Source: Sindora glabra
Lineage: Eukaryota; Streptophyta; Magnoliopsida; Fabales; Fabaceae
Assembly: GCA_020226215.1 (NCBI GenBank)
Contig: CM035231.1
Location: 55,642,876 to 55,706,875 of the forward strand
Reading direction: 5' to 3'
DNA: 64,000 nt
The first letter of the stretch is position 1. Every line of letters starts with the position of its first letter. This document shows positions 50,490-63,444 of this stretch, in pieces. The notes below the pieces were generated by a model. That model was not told the DNA's origin and ran no database searches. It saw nothing but the letters and a program-made list of their open reading frames with translations. The position numbers and the translations under genes are program-made.

Positions 50490-52029
50490 ATTTGATGTCA
50501 TTCTAATTAATTTATCAAAATTTTAAAATTAAATGCTTATTTTTCCTCTCTCTTATCTCACACAGATGAGACATGTATCAATTTAATAACAATCTGATTT
50601 TTCACTGGTTTGAAAGTATTCTAAATTAGTTTTTTATCAAAAAATAAAAAATCATATGCCTTTTAATTCCACTAATTATCTCCTTTTTATTATTTTATTT
50701 TTCTTTTTTTATTATTTTCAAATAGATAAAAGACACAATTTTTATTCAATAGCACATTGTATTGTATTAAAGCTCATCAGTTTGATATAAAAATTTGTAT
50801 ATTTTTCTCATAAAATTATCCGTCTTCTCTCTCTCTCTTGAAGAAGAGAAAAGGATCTCTATATTTTAAGTACGAATAAATTGATGTAAAATCTTCTGAA
50901 GATGAAATTGCAACAAATCTCGTTACAAATTTAATCACTTTCTATTCAGCGTAAAGGTCAAATAACCGGCTACGTTGTTGAATATGTTTTGCATATTGAT
51001 AACCTTGATAAATGAGTAGAAGCGTATGCAAAACAAGACATTTTCGAGAGAAATGACAATGGTTTGGTGTAAAGTTATGCATTTGATCATGGAGAAGAAT
51101 GACGAGTGGCGTCAATATTAATTAGGGTATTAAGATTAAGATTATAAATAATATATATCTATAAGAGAGAGAAAGAGAGAGGTAGTTAGGCAAACCAAAC
51201 TACCTGATATTGCATAAAGATGACCACTGGTTGGGATACAGATGACTCATGGGCATTACCTAAGATATATAAACTAGATAATACTGTGTTCTTTATCCTC
51301 GTATCTAGTGTGAAAATAAGTAAAGAAAACATTGGGGACTTTATCCTGTATTCCAAAATATTGAGTTAGATGTGTTTGTTAGTATATATCATGTTTTTTA
51401 TTTGATTTAGTGGTATAGTTAAGGGTGGCACTTGAGCCGAGTAATTCCATTACTTAACTCAACTTAAGAATGATTAAGTTCAGCTTAATTTGTGATTTGT
51501 TTTATATCAAATTTAACTCATTTAATAATTTGAGTTGAATATGATTTATTCTTACTCAAATTATTGAACTTGCGAGCAACTTGTTTACACACATATATAT
51601 ATGTATAGTGTTTTAAATATTTATAAAAAAAAATACTAATAGTCTACTATAAATTTTCTATTAAGTATCAATGTTAATAGAATTATGTTTTTAGCTAATT
51701 TGTAAGCATTGATAAGATTTTTGGTTTGATTTTTATCTAATTTATATTTTAAGTTTATGTATTTATTATAAAATTAGATTTTATACTAAAATGATCAATT
51801 TATTAACCAATCAAGCTCAAATCGAGTATAGAGTTCATTTTTCAAATTAACAATATTTTTTTTATCATTTTACTATTTCATATCAAGATCATATCAAGAC
51901 GAATATGAGTAAATTTTTTATTATAATACTAGTTCAAATTGAGTTAGAGCTTTTATAATTTTTGTGAAGTCATATTCAATTAAGTTAGAACTCGACTTGA
52001 GTCAACTTGATTCTATCCTATTATTATAG
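50490..52029. other. Spacer; no gene seen
   Basis: AT-rich. A short purine (GA) tract lies at 51161-51181. No coding domain recognised. Confidence 0.35.
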
Positions 52030-52330
52030 AATAGCTTATTGATGTCGAGTGTTTAGTGAATTATATATCAAAAAATAACTAATGTGTAATTAAGTGCCAC
52101 TTATGTGTAATTTTAATGTTAGTTTGTAAATTGTCATAAAATATGAAAATAACATCAATTTTTATTCCAAAATAACTAACATCATTTATGTTTCTCTCAT
52201 CTTGGGAAATAACATATAGCATCATTTACTTTCTAATAACCAATGTTTAATACTTATAATACCATGTCGGTTTATTTAAATAACTAACATTGTATATCCG
52301 TCTACCTAAACACCAACCTCTAGTTCCTCA
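52030..52330. repeat. Subterminal-type repeats, probable left part of a CACTA element
   Basis: Short words such as AATAACTAA, AACATCATTTA and AACATCAATTT recur. In reverse complement they give GATGTTAGTT and AAATTGATGTTA, words that recur in direct orientation at 58.4-60.7 kb. Inverted arrays of short repeats near both ends are typical of CACTA transposons. No terminal CACTA sequence was found. Confidence 0.35.
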
Positions 52331-53329
52331 ATCCTTTGTTCCAAATCGTAACCCCATCCATATGGCTTGAGCCTTTATTCCTAACTCTCTTATCCTAAAT
52401 CTTAACTCCATCCTCATGTTCCTCACTACTTTATCATCCCCATTTCGCTTGTATTTCTCATCAAATGTAGAAAGCTAACATCTCTTATTATTCTAGAAAA
52501 TCTTAATTTAAATAATTTTAAAGAATAAATTGAATAATAAAATATTAAAAATAATGAAATTTTGTATATAATACCACAATCAAAGATAGATATTTCACTA
52601 AATCTATCTTGATACTCATTGCTTAATATGGGAGATTTGTACTTCCTAAAAAAAATTTTTAAATACAATACCTATAAATACAATGAGTATTCATGAAGTA
52701 TTGGTATATTACATATTTTCATATGAATAAATAGTAAATAATATGAAAGAATATCAAAGAAAATAAATGGATCATATCTCTGGTGCAAACTTGTAAATAA
52801 TATGAAAAGCTGCATTAAAATGATAAGCAACAAAATAAAATTAATTAAGAAATAAAAAATTAAATTAAAAAAATAAATACAAGAAAAAAATTCTTACATT
52901 CATATTTATATTTTTCTAGAAAATACTAAACCTCATACATTTAGCTATAAGCTAACTAAGCATTCAATCAGATAAAATAATTAGCAAGCAAAATATAACT
53001 AAAGAGAATTATCTTAAGATTAAAATGAGAACATACCTCATTAAATAAAGAATTATTTCAAAGTTAGAATAATTTTGAGATAAAATTTGCAAATGGCATT
53101 ATCAAAATATGTAAGGTCTAGGGTAAAATAGGAAAACATATCCTAAATTTCCTCTATACATCACCTATTAATTCTAGTTATACATCATAATATCATATTT
53201 TCTTTAGTTAAATTCTCATTCTAAATGCATTTATAATAATTAAATAATTACTACGTGTACATAATCATTAAAAATAAATAAAATAAATCTTATTTTTTCT
53301 AAAAGGTTTGACATTTGTGCATCATATTC

Positions 53330-54166
53330 ATTGATAAAGAGAGCTCATTGCTTCAGATATTCAAACCCTTTCACTTATATTTCTCTTATAGTGGGTGGCA
53401 AAAATTGATCAATAAATTTTTTTTGAAAAGTTGCTTAAGTTAAAGGTGGCAAATTTGCATATCTAGTTTATATGGTACTAAAGAACCAATAATGTGCTAC
53501 ATCCTCTTACCAATATTCCACCAATCCAATTATCATTTAATCAAAACATGAAAGCATTCTTCCATATCTTTTTATCTAAGAAAGAAATTGATATGGATTT
53601 ATAGCTAGCATGGATAATACGTAGAATATTATCCATATTATCTTTAGGAAAGGTTTAGCCCTTTTTTTTCTCCTTCCTTTAACTAAAAGTCTGATCATCC
53701 TGGCTTTTATGTTGGTTCTACTCTATATTCTATAGAAGATTTAAGCTATTTCAATCATTATCTATTGCCTAAAAGTTATAGCCAACAGAGAGATATTTTG
53801 ATCATCATTTCTTTTATGTTGGCTATTATGATTCTAAGAACCCTTGGATAACTTTTCATTACTAGAATCATTGACTTAAAGACTACTTGGGTTTATCATC
53901 TTTCCTATTTCACATAATTTTCTAACGCTTAGATAAAAACATAAATTAACAACAACAATTTATAAGAAAAAAGCTCCACCATTACATCCTTTGGCATTTT
54001 AAGGTCAATTAAAATGGTATTTGTGGTATGTGATCTAAGGTGCACATATATCACTCATACAATTTCAAATAGCACCAATTTAGGCAACAAATAAATATAA
54101 CCTATTTATCTTATCCTATAGCTTTAGTCCTTACTAAATACCCTAAACGATACTCTAATACCAATT
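53330..54166 (-). pseudogene. Gypsy-type gag remnant
   Basis: On the minus strand a broken frame between about 53600 and 53330 contains a retrotransposon-gag pattern (NFSKK..., then an IREKYK-like segment near 53390 with frame shifts and stops). It lies just inside a primer-binding site on the minus strand (TGGTATTAGAG, about 54164-54153) and a putative LTR end, which fits the 5' part of a Ty3/Gypsy element. Protease and pol are absent, so the copy is heavily deleted. Confidence 0.45.
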
Positions 54167-55990
54167 GTTACGACCTATCTAGGTAATGACTAGTGTAAAA
54201 CCTAATAACCTAGTTTCTTCTAATGTAATCAAACTCTATTATGAACATATGATTACCAATAATGCAAGAGAATTTATCTACAAGAACCAAAATATCATAA
54301 TGGAATGTGTTTATTCATAGCTATTAAAGTAGGAAAGTTAAACTTATTTACCCTAGTGATATAGGATTAAGTTAGTGTAACTAATCCTAATATATACAAA
54401 GTATTCTTATAATAAGGAATTCAACGACACATTGCAAGGCTCAAGAGAGTTTTTTTATTTACAAACAAAATAATTGTTATAATTGTCTTATATAAATAAA
54501 CTTTGGAGTGTTTACTCATATAATGCTAGCGGTAAAAGAGCTTCTATCAAGATATTTTGTAAAATTAAAAGAATAAAAAAGTAATTCTAAGACTCAATAA
54601 ACAAACAATATACTTAATATTATATGTGAAAAAATATTTACAATACCTTTTCCATTTAGATCATTGCTCTATATACAAAAGTACACTTATATATAACAAT
54701 ATAAATGATAGTTATAATTTCATTTAAGTAAGTAATAATGAATAAATAAAGTAGGAAAGCATTTAAATTTGTTTGTGACTTCTGGTTAATCTTATCTATC
54801 TATAAACTCAACCTTATCCTTCTAGAATTTTCCTTATTCTTTTATAAACATTTTTCAAATCTAGTTTTATATCTTAATTCAAACAATTTGTCTCACGCTA
54901 CCATATTTCTTATCACAGTCATATCCCATTTTGGAATTTTAGCATACAAAAAAAAACTAATATAATTGCATCAATATGCTAAATATGTAAATACATGAAC
55001 ATACTATTATATCATTATCATAAGGTTTTATAAAATATACAAAATGGAAAGTAATAGAGTAATAATTAACTATATAATTGATTATACTAAAGGCAAAATC
55101 TGGTCCTCATAGTTAACTATAGGTATCCAAAAAATACACTTTCTGTGATACTTAACTTTAAGCCCTTTAAAAGCAACTTTAAGGGTTATAGCTAACTATA
55201 AGCTTAAGTTATATAGAATTTTTTATATTTTCACTATCATTCAATGCTAAAACATCATTTAATCCATCTACACAACTTCACACCCAAAAAGATATCAAAG
55301 GCAAGTAAATCACCATAGCATTAAGATAAAATAAGCAAAAAAATGTTACACATAGAAATTTCTCAATAATTTATCATTCATTTATCAATAACTATAAACC
55401 TAACTTTATTAACTAAAATCATACAAGAACACTATAAACTAGGTAAATTACTTACTTACTTAAGCATGGAGAAGATGAATGGAAATTAAGAATTACTATT
55501 ATCTTGCCTTATTCATTCAAGAATTCAAAAAATTAAGTTTGGAGCCCAAAATCCCGAATTTCTCATCCAAGCTAAAAACTTATACAATAATCAACTGAAA
55601 AACCTTATGTTAATGAGAATTACCTTGTTTAATTAGGAATTTCAAATGAGAACTTAAGTTTCCTTGTTTAACTTACTACAATTTAAGGAAAAAAGACTTA
55701 AGTAAAAAAAGGAATTGAATAAAGATGAAAATGATAAAAAAAAATATGGGATAAGAGGGTTGTAGGAAACTTTAAAAAGCAAAAGGGCAATTTGGTAATA
55801 AAATGGCTAGATTAGAGGAAATAAGGAAAAATAGAATTTGTAATCTCTTCCATATATATTTACTTAATTTTAACCACATCTTAACCTTCAAATATTTTAT
55901 TTTCTCATTCCATTTCTAATTTACTTCATATCTTAGCACAAAATCCTATTATTTTTTGTAAAATTTTCATTCTAAAAATAACTATCATAA
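54167..55990 (-). repeat. Putative 5' LTR of the Gypsy fragment
   Basis: In plus orientation it starts TGTTACGACC next to the primer-binding-site complement, and runs to about 55990, where CACTA coding sequence begins. The sequence is AT-rich and non-coding. The right border is set only by the neighbouring transposase remnant, and no matching second LTR was confirmed. Confidence 0.4.
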
Positions 55991-55999
55991 TCAATATTT

Positions 56000-57520
56000 A
56001 TTTTCATACATAAAAATATTCTAATTATTTTTAATTTCCTTATAATGTAATAAGAAAAATTTTCCTGTGAAACATGACATTGATGTTATGCGTGTAAAGA
56101 AAAATATTTGTAATTAGTTTGTTAGAACATTGTTAAACAAACCTAAGAAAAGCAAGGATGAAAGACTAAGTTAAAATATCTATTCAAAGGAAATTAGCAT
56201 ATAAAAGAAGGGGTTAATGTATGTATCCTTTATTAACTTGTCACATTCTATCTAAAGAGGAGAAAATAAGTTTCTACAAGTGTCTATTTAGTGTTAAGGT
56301 GCCATAGAGATATTCTTTAAACATCAAGAGCCTTATCTTAATAAAAGATTTGAAATTAGTCAGTTTAAAATCTCATAATTGTCATACTTTAATATAACAA
56401 CTATTATTGATGGCTATTTGATCAATCTTTCCTAAACATGCTAGACATGTTATCACTAGCCTTTATTTTTTCTTTAATGCAATATGTTTTAAGATCATTG
56501 ACCCCAATAAGTTGGATTACTTGCAAAAACAAGTCATGGTTATTCTATGTTAATTTGAGATATATTTTTTACCTTCATTCTTTGATATTACAATGCATCT
56601 TATTATCCATTTGGTGAAATAGATAAAATGACTACTATTTGAGGTAAATGTACTTATTGGAGTGATATATGAAAATCCTAAAAGTGTATGTAAGGAATCA
56701 TCATTAATCGAAAGGATGCATTGTTGAAAGCTACATTGCTAAGGAAGTGGCTAAGTTCTGCAGTGACTACTTTATCAAATATGAATGTTATCAGACTTTC
56801 AAAGTCTTGTCACTAGGGCAAAATTACAAATAATGGCATACATTAGGTACTTAGGTGACAAGTATAAGTCGTGAAATGTGTAAATAAGCTTACCTTTACA
56901 TCCTACATAATAGTGATAAAATCCAGCCTTATATGGAAAAGCATATGACCCTTACAAAGGGATAAAATCACAGAAAGAATGATCAATATGTCTAAACTGA
57001 ACACAACCAATCATTCCTCAATTGGTTTTAAAGCCAAGTTCATTTTTTAAAACATCAAATAGTTGGCATAGAGGCCACATATAAAGGTTATCCTCTTATC
57101 AAAGATATAACATAAAAAGGTATTGTTTTTATGCAAAAAGTTGGCATGATAAAAGCATTATGCATAATAAAGAGGTTGCTTTAATGGCTCAAGCTTTGTA
57201 TATGAGTAGTTACAAAAATAAAAACTAACTTCATACTAATGTCATATTATAAAGTTATCAAAGACATTTAGAAGCTTAACTACATTATGTTTAGAGTGTT
57301 TATGTTTCAATATAAATTAGTTGAGAATAAAAACAACATCTAAGTTAATAGTTAGAATTCATACTAGCGGATCTTAATAAAAAAGGTTGCAAATGGGAGT
57401 TACTCATAATAGCATTTTGGGTAAAACAAATGTTCTATAATACAAATTCATCAAATCATAAAAGGTATGTAGCTTTACCAAAATAAGAGATAAATTATTA
57501 GTGATAAGGATAAAGAAGTT
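56000..57520 (+). pseudogene. CACTA (En/Spm) transposase remnant: TNP2 end, DUF4218, DUF4216
   Basis: Decayed plus-strand coding sequence with the domain order of plant CACTA transposase proteins. The end of TNP2 (Transposase_21) is readable at about 56060-56160 (IDVMRVKKNIC, RTLLNKPKKSKD). DUF4218 follows at about 56330-56790: KSHNCH near 56370, DPNKLDYLQKQVMVILC near 56498, SFFDITMHLIIHLVK near 56576, and GCIVESYIAKEVAKFCSDYF near 56716. DUF4216 lies at about 57180-57480, with AFWVKQMFYNTNSSNHK near 57411. Frames change and stops are frequent. The 5' part of the transposase is missing, apparently separated by the Gypsy fragment to the left. Confidence 0.75.
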
Positions 57521-57529
57521 TTAGGGATG

Positions 57530-58379
57530 ATATTAAAAAGATTCATTCTTTCTCCATAAGAATACCTCTAATAGACAACAAGGTGATATATAGAAGTTCT
57601 ACATGCAAGATAATCATATTAAGAGAATATAGGTTAAAGACCTTCTTAGACATGTTAGGAGAAATTGAAGATAATTGTATTCTTATTTTTTTATGCCCAT
57701 ATTGTATGTATAACAAGTACTATTTTTGAATTATTAATTAGTTTTTAATACATATTTATATATTCTAATATTCTGACATGATACAAATTTTACATGTAAC
57801 CCTAATTGTCTTACCTTCAGGTGGTGAGATGGGATATCTAACTTAACAAAAAATACATAATATCACCAAAGTTTAATGATATAAATCAAGTAATGAATTT
57901 CTCTTTAAAAGAATCATATAGTTATAATGTTGTACTTACAATATCAATTGATTCAATTTAAATGTGCTTATGCCTTTTTTTTATCACAGTGAATTTCATA
58001 AAGATTTCTATCAATGGCCATGTCACTACAATATAATATAATTTCCTTCTTAAGCACTTAGAGATTTTAACCCAATATTTGCAATATATACATATAATGT
58101 ATCTTTAATTATTTAGATCTAATTAAATGTATGAAATTATTGCTTTAGGTGTTTATTGTATTTGATATATTATTTTTATTATAGAGACATTGATATAAGT
58201 TTTGAATATTATTATTTGTAATAATACTACTTGTATAATAACATAGTTTTTAGATTTTATAATTAGGTTTAGATACATAAGGTATAGTGAATATTATCGG
58301 ATTTGAAAAAAAATAGTAAATTATATTGGTTACTATACAAGTCTGTTATTCTTTTTGGATATATTATATTAGTTCTTTA
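57530..58379. other. 3' non-coding part of the CACTA remnant
   Basis: AT-rich, no domain read. A CACTACAATATAA word at 58024 resembles a CACTA terminus but stands alone, so it may be chance. Confidence 0.3.
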
Positions 58380-60690
58380 ACACAAATTGATGTTATATGT
58401 AAAATATAAGTTATAAAAAAACCTCAATTTTCAATGGTGGTTTTTGAACTAATGTTATAGTTTATTTTTCATATCAATTTATTATCATTTATAACGTTAG
58501 TTATAAATTGATGTTTGATGCCAATGGTTAATCAATATTAGAAAATTAAGTATGTTGATTTTCATATAAAAAATTGACATTATTACATATATTCCTTGTT
58601 GATTTAAAAACCAATATTGAATTTGCATGATATACAATAATGCTTATGTATAATTGAGTAATAACTGATGTAAAATAAATTAAATAATTGACATTAAAGG
58701 ATAATTATATAGTAACGAAACCCATTTCTTATAATTTTGCCCTTATTTTATTTATAAAAATTAATATAAAATTACATATTTTGTTCTTTGCAGATCATGA
58801 CATTGGTATAAAAGGCCAATATAATTATGTATAAGCCTACTTCTACATGAAGTTGACATCTACAAGTTAAAAAAACATCAAATAAAATGTTTACAATGGT
58901 TAAAATTTGCTATTAAAATTTGATATGAATACTTTATAAATAATATTGTCATATTTTCATTTATTAAATATACATTTATAATAAAAAATTATACATGAAT
59001 ATAGTGAATAATAATATAATTATAACTATTATTGGCCACAAATAAAATGTTAGATAAATATATTAAGTTAAATAGATAAATTGTCATTTAATGTAATTTA
59101 GTTGTCTTTTCTCTTATTTTTTAATCTAAACAAGTAAAAGAAAACTATTTTTTCTCATTTTCTTTCTTCTTATTTTCTACATATCAAGGCAAGAAAAGAT
59201 AAAACTTTTTTTTGTTGTTTTCTTTCCTATTATTTTCTTTTTTCTTTTTTTCTCTTTGGATTTAAGCAGAAGTTTAATAAGCTCCCCAAAATGGTAATTT
59301 TACAATTATAGAATTTTCTACACATTTTTTGTGTTTATTTGGTGGAAAATTATTTTATTGATTTTCAAGTTACATTTTCAACTTGTTTCTTTCCGTATCA
59401 AATTTTTTATAACATTCAAACACTAAGAAATTTATTTTTAATCATTTTTCTTCACATTTTTTATTTCCACATTTTTTTCATAAATCCAAGTAAAAAGAAA
59501 AGGTGTGACTTAACTTATTTATTTAAATAAATAATCATGCATAAGCTAATATATTGCTAGTAAGTTAATAGTGTGAGATTTGAATAATATGTTAGAGATC
59601 TTAAATTTAAATCTTCTCATTGTTAAAGGTAGAAATAAATCAGATTGTTTATAAATGTCCTATAATTTAACTTATTATGGGCTTGACTTAACTAATTTAT
59701 TTAATTAAATAAATCATGTTTAAGCATATTAGCTTGTTTATTAAATAAGTCTAGCTTATATAACTTTGAGATTGATTTATTGGCCTATTAAATTGACTTA
59801 TTTAATAAATATGTTATCTTAATTTAATTCAATACTCTTAAATAATTAACATAATTTTATTGTAATTGTTATTCTCTAATCAGTATTCCTTTTTCTCTTT
59901 TTTCAACTCAATTATCAATCTTCTTAAAACTTTAAAGTTTGTAAGTGATAAGCACGTATTATTGTATCATTTAATTTTTGTTATTTTAAATAAATATGAA
60001 TGGTGTTTGGTAAATAACATTTTTATTAGTTTTTAGTTTAGTAATGCCATTTTAACTAATTAACCAAATCAATAAATTATTTTAGATGTTTAATAAATAG
60101 TTAATTCAATCAGTTCGTTAGCTTTCAATTAACTAATTACAAAAAGTTAAAGAAGTCAACATTTTCAAATAGATGTTTCATTAAAGTATAAAAAAAGACA
60201 TGATTATCCTTAAATTACATAAGAATAATTATTTTCATTCATTATTTTATAAAAAATGCTAGTAAAAAAAGTTGAATTTTATACTATTACCGTATAATAC
60301 CTACGATCCAATCATTATGCAACTATACCCTCTTACATTACTACAGATTTATCTTTCAATATCATTACATTAAATCAATTATATTGAAAAACAACATTTA
60401 TAATAAAATGATGACATTTTTGCAATCCCAATTAAGTTATAATGTTAGCTCTAATTAAAAAATCGATGTGATAAATTAACACATTGACATTTTTGAAATT
60501 AATAATAATTTGTCATGTTAGTTTAAATAAAAGATTGATATAAAAAATCATTCGTCAATAAATTAGGATGTTAGTTTTCTATAATTATCATCCAAAAAAT
60601 ATTCAAATCGTCTTGTTTGTAAATATGAAATATTTACAAGGTAATTTTTATTTAATAACCAACATTTATTATTATTTCTACTATCTATAA
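58380..60690. repeat. Subterminal-type repeats, probable right part of the CACTA element
   Basis: AAATTGATGTTA-like, AATGTTAG-like and GATGTTAGTT-like words recur many times (for example about 58385, 58450, 58505, 60440 and 60571), the reverse of those at 52.0-52.3 kb. The array is decayed and its end is not defined. Confidence 0.35.
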
Positions 60691-61941
60691 ATTTTTATTT
60701 TACTTTATTTTTTATTTAGGTAGTATAAAAAGATAATACTTCATCAATGTTGCATAATTAGAAATATTTTGAATCTTATAATTATAAATTTTCCATTAAA
60801 CTATGGTTATTTTCTATTGGGATAACATGCTCATGATTATGAGATATTCGTGATCTGATGGAAGGTTCATAATCATAAGATTTGAAACATTTTTAATAAT
60901 GTTGCATTGATCATGTGTATTATTTTTATATTTTACTTGAAATTACAAGAAATGAATGGCTGATATTTGCAAAATTTAATAGAACACTTCAACTTAACGA
61001 AAATAAAATAGATCTATCTAACAAATGAGAATTTGTAATAAAGATTTTAATTTCTTTAATATGAGAAATAAGTAATTACTTTGTAAATTGTATCAATAAT
61101 ATGCTTTAATTTTTGTATAGGTCGTTATTTCATAGGAAACATATAATATATAATGATTTGTAAATTAAATTAAATGGTTAATTACAATGTTACTATACAA
61201 TGTTTATTGATTAATGTTAATAATATTTTTAGAAAAATAATTTATAATTAGTATATATTATCGGAAAAATATTAGGATACAAAAAATTGATAATGTTATT
61301 TGAGAAAATTAGTATTCATCATTAGAAAAATGTTAGAATGTAGAAGACATGTTATAAAAAATTAAAAAAGAATAAATTATATTAATTATTTATTAAAAAA
61401 CATACATGATTTCAAAGTATTTTTAAGTATGCAATATCGATGGATATATTGTCCGATCATATTCCACTTGGTATTGATTTTGTGTATTAATTATATTGTA
61501 AACTATATTAATTTTAATTTGAGATTACATAGTAATTGTGTTATGAACCATATTGATGATCTAGTTGTTTTTATGTTGTTGTTGTTTTAGAAAAATATTA
61601 AGATGCAAACATTATATTTTAAAAAAGGTAAACATTATCAATTATTCATTAAAAAGAAATATAATTTTGAAAAATTAACAAACATTGGAAGCAAATACCA
61701 TGTTAGTTTTTTTACCTATTGGCATTTAAAGATACATCAATGGCTAGCTAATGTGTAATAAATATTTACATATAAAGATGATATATTTATGAGGTGCAAA
61801 ATGTTTATTAAGAGATGAAGACATGTATTGAAAATAATACTAAATTTGTATTAGAAGATGAAAAGATAGATCATGAAAATATGGAAACATATATCATGTT
61901 GATTTTATATAACTGATGTCTAAATTTATATTAGATACTAA
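60691..61941. other. Spacer; no gene seen
   Basis: AT-rich sequence with no recognisable domain. A small inverted pair (ATGATTATGAG and TTCATAATCAT) lies at about 60834-60880. Confidence 0.35.
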
Positions 61942-62047
61942 ATGCATTTACTAATAATTTGTATTTGGAAACAACAACAATAATAGTAACAAAGCATTAT
62001 CCAATTAAGTGAGGTCGACTATATGCATTTACTAATAATCTGTATTT
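61942..62047. repeat. Short dispersed plant repeat flanked by 25-bp direct repeats
   Basis: Direct repeats at 61942-61966 and 62023-62047 differ at one base. Between them is an ACAACAACAATAATAG stretch followed by AAAGCATTATCCAATTAAGT and GAGGTCGACTAT. This resembles a dispersed motif found in many plant genomes (an AAC-rich run, then a TCCCACTAAGTGGGGTCGG-like core). The flanking repeats could be target duplications or a small tandem duplication. Confidence 0.5.
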
Positions 62048-62179
62048 AAAAAATGCTAAAAATTATGATATTTCAAGATATATTAACAATCAAACTATAT
62101 GAAATAAAACTTACATAATACATTAATTTTTAGTTAATGATCGATGTCTAAAGCTCTGCATGTTGTCTACAAATTTAAT

Positions 62180-62950
62180 TTCCATTCTCCATTTAAAATA
62201 TCTATATCTAACGGAAAAATTGATAACAAATTATAATAAGAATAAATAGTATATCTTTTCTTGTATTGGAAAGCTTGAATTCATTGCAAGACTTTATATG
62301 CTACTTTTTTTCATTATAATTTTTTATTAGTTTGTAATTATTTACACCCTCCAAAGCCATTTATATTTTTCTTTCTAAAATATAGCATTTGGGTTCCATC
62401 TCAAAAAATACATTTAGAGATGTTAAGAAAATGCAAAGATAAAATGACTGATAAAAAATTATAATAAAAAGAAGTAATTTGGTTACTTTTGCATTAGGAA
62501 GTTTAAGTCCATTATAAGAATGGTTATGCTAATTTTTTCACTATAATTTATTATTAATTTTTAATTATCTACACCCTTAAAAGTTGCCTCTATTATTCAT
62601 TCTAAATTATAACATTTGATTTCCATCTTCATAACATTATCTATTAGAGATGTTAAAAAAACATAAAGATGATAAAATTAATAAGAAATTATGGTGAGAA
62701 GAAGTATAATAACTATTTTTTTGCATTGGAAAACTTAAATTCATTGCAAAAATAATTATTTTACTTTTTTTACTATAATTTATCATTTGTTTAATTTCAT
62801 CTATATCCTCCAATTTAGAAGTTCTTAAGTAATATAAAAGAATTATAAGATGTATTTCACTTTTTCTTTCATCTAAAATCTATTATTCATTTTAAATTAT
62901 AGTTTATCATTTGTTTTCATTGTTCAATTTGTTACTATTTGTATCTATTA
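62180..62950. repeat. Tandem repeat of about 235 bp, roughly three copies
   Basis: The anchor word TGTATTGGAAAGCTTGAATT (62252) recurs as TGCATTAGGAAGTTTAAGTC (62490) and TGCATTGGAAAACTTAAATT (62722). Between anchors the same ordered blocks occur: a TTCACTATAATTTA-type word, ACACCCT, and TTAGAGATGTTAA. Divergence between copies is considerable. Confidence 0.75.
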
Positions 62951-63444
62951 AATTGTATAAGAAAAATGTTGTAATGCAAAATAATAATTTTAAATCTATT
63001 GACTTTATTTAGATTAAGTTAAATTAAAAATAAAATTCATCAATTTATAAATGATGTTAATTCTTACAGGATTTATGCTAAAATTATGAAATTGTTGCTT
63101 GAAAGATTATAAAAAAAGTTACCCAAACAAAAGATTTCAGTTTATGACATTGATTTTATTTAATAATCAATATATAAAATTCTAAAATAAAATGATGTCA
63201 TTTTATTATAAATGTCAGGTTTTTTTAGTAGTTAATATGAAGACTTAAAATAGTGCAAAAAATAAAGCATGATTTGAAAAGAAAAAGAGTGAAACCATGA
63301 TACCATTTATAAATTTCATTTTGAAATTCCTTTAACCCTAAAATAATTCTTTTTCTAATAAGGTATGTTCATCTTTTGACTTTAAGATGATTCTTTTTAG
63401 TTTTATTTTCATACTCACTAATTATTTTGCAGAATTGAAATTCT

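Noticed and set aside
52700..53300. Possible second LTR for the Gypsy fragment
   Set aside because: The style of sequence is similar to 55.6-56.0 kb, but I could not align the two convincingly by eye.
58024..63234. CACTACAA word at 58024 and TTTTTTAGTAGT word near 63225 as CACTA termini
   Set aside because: The two ends do not match each other well as inverted repeats, and both are short enough to occur by chance in AT-rich DNA.
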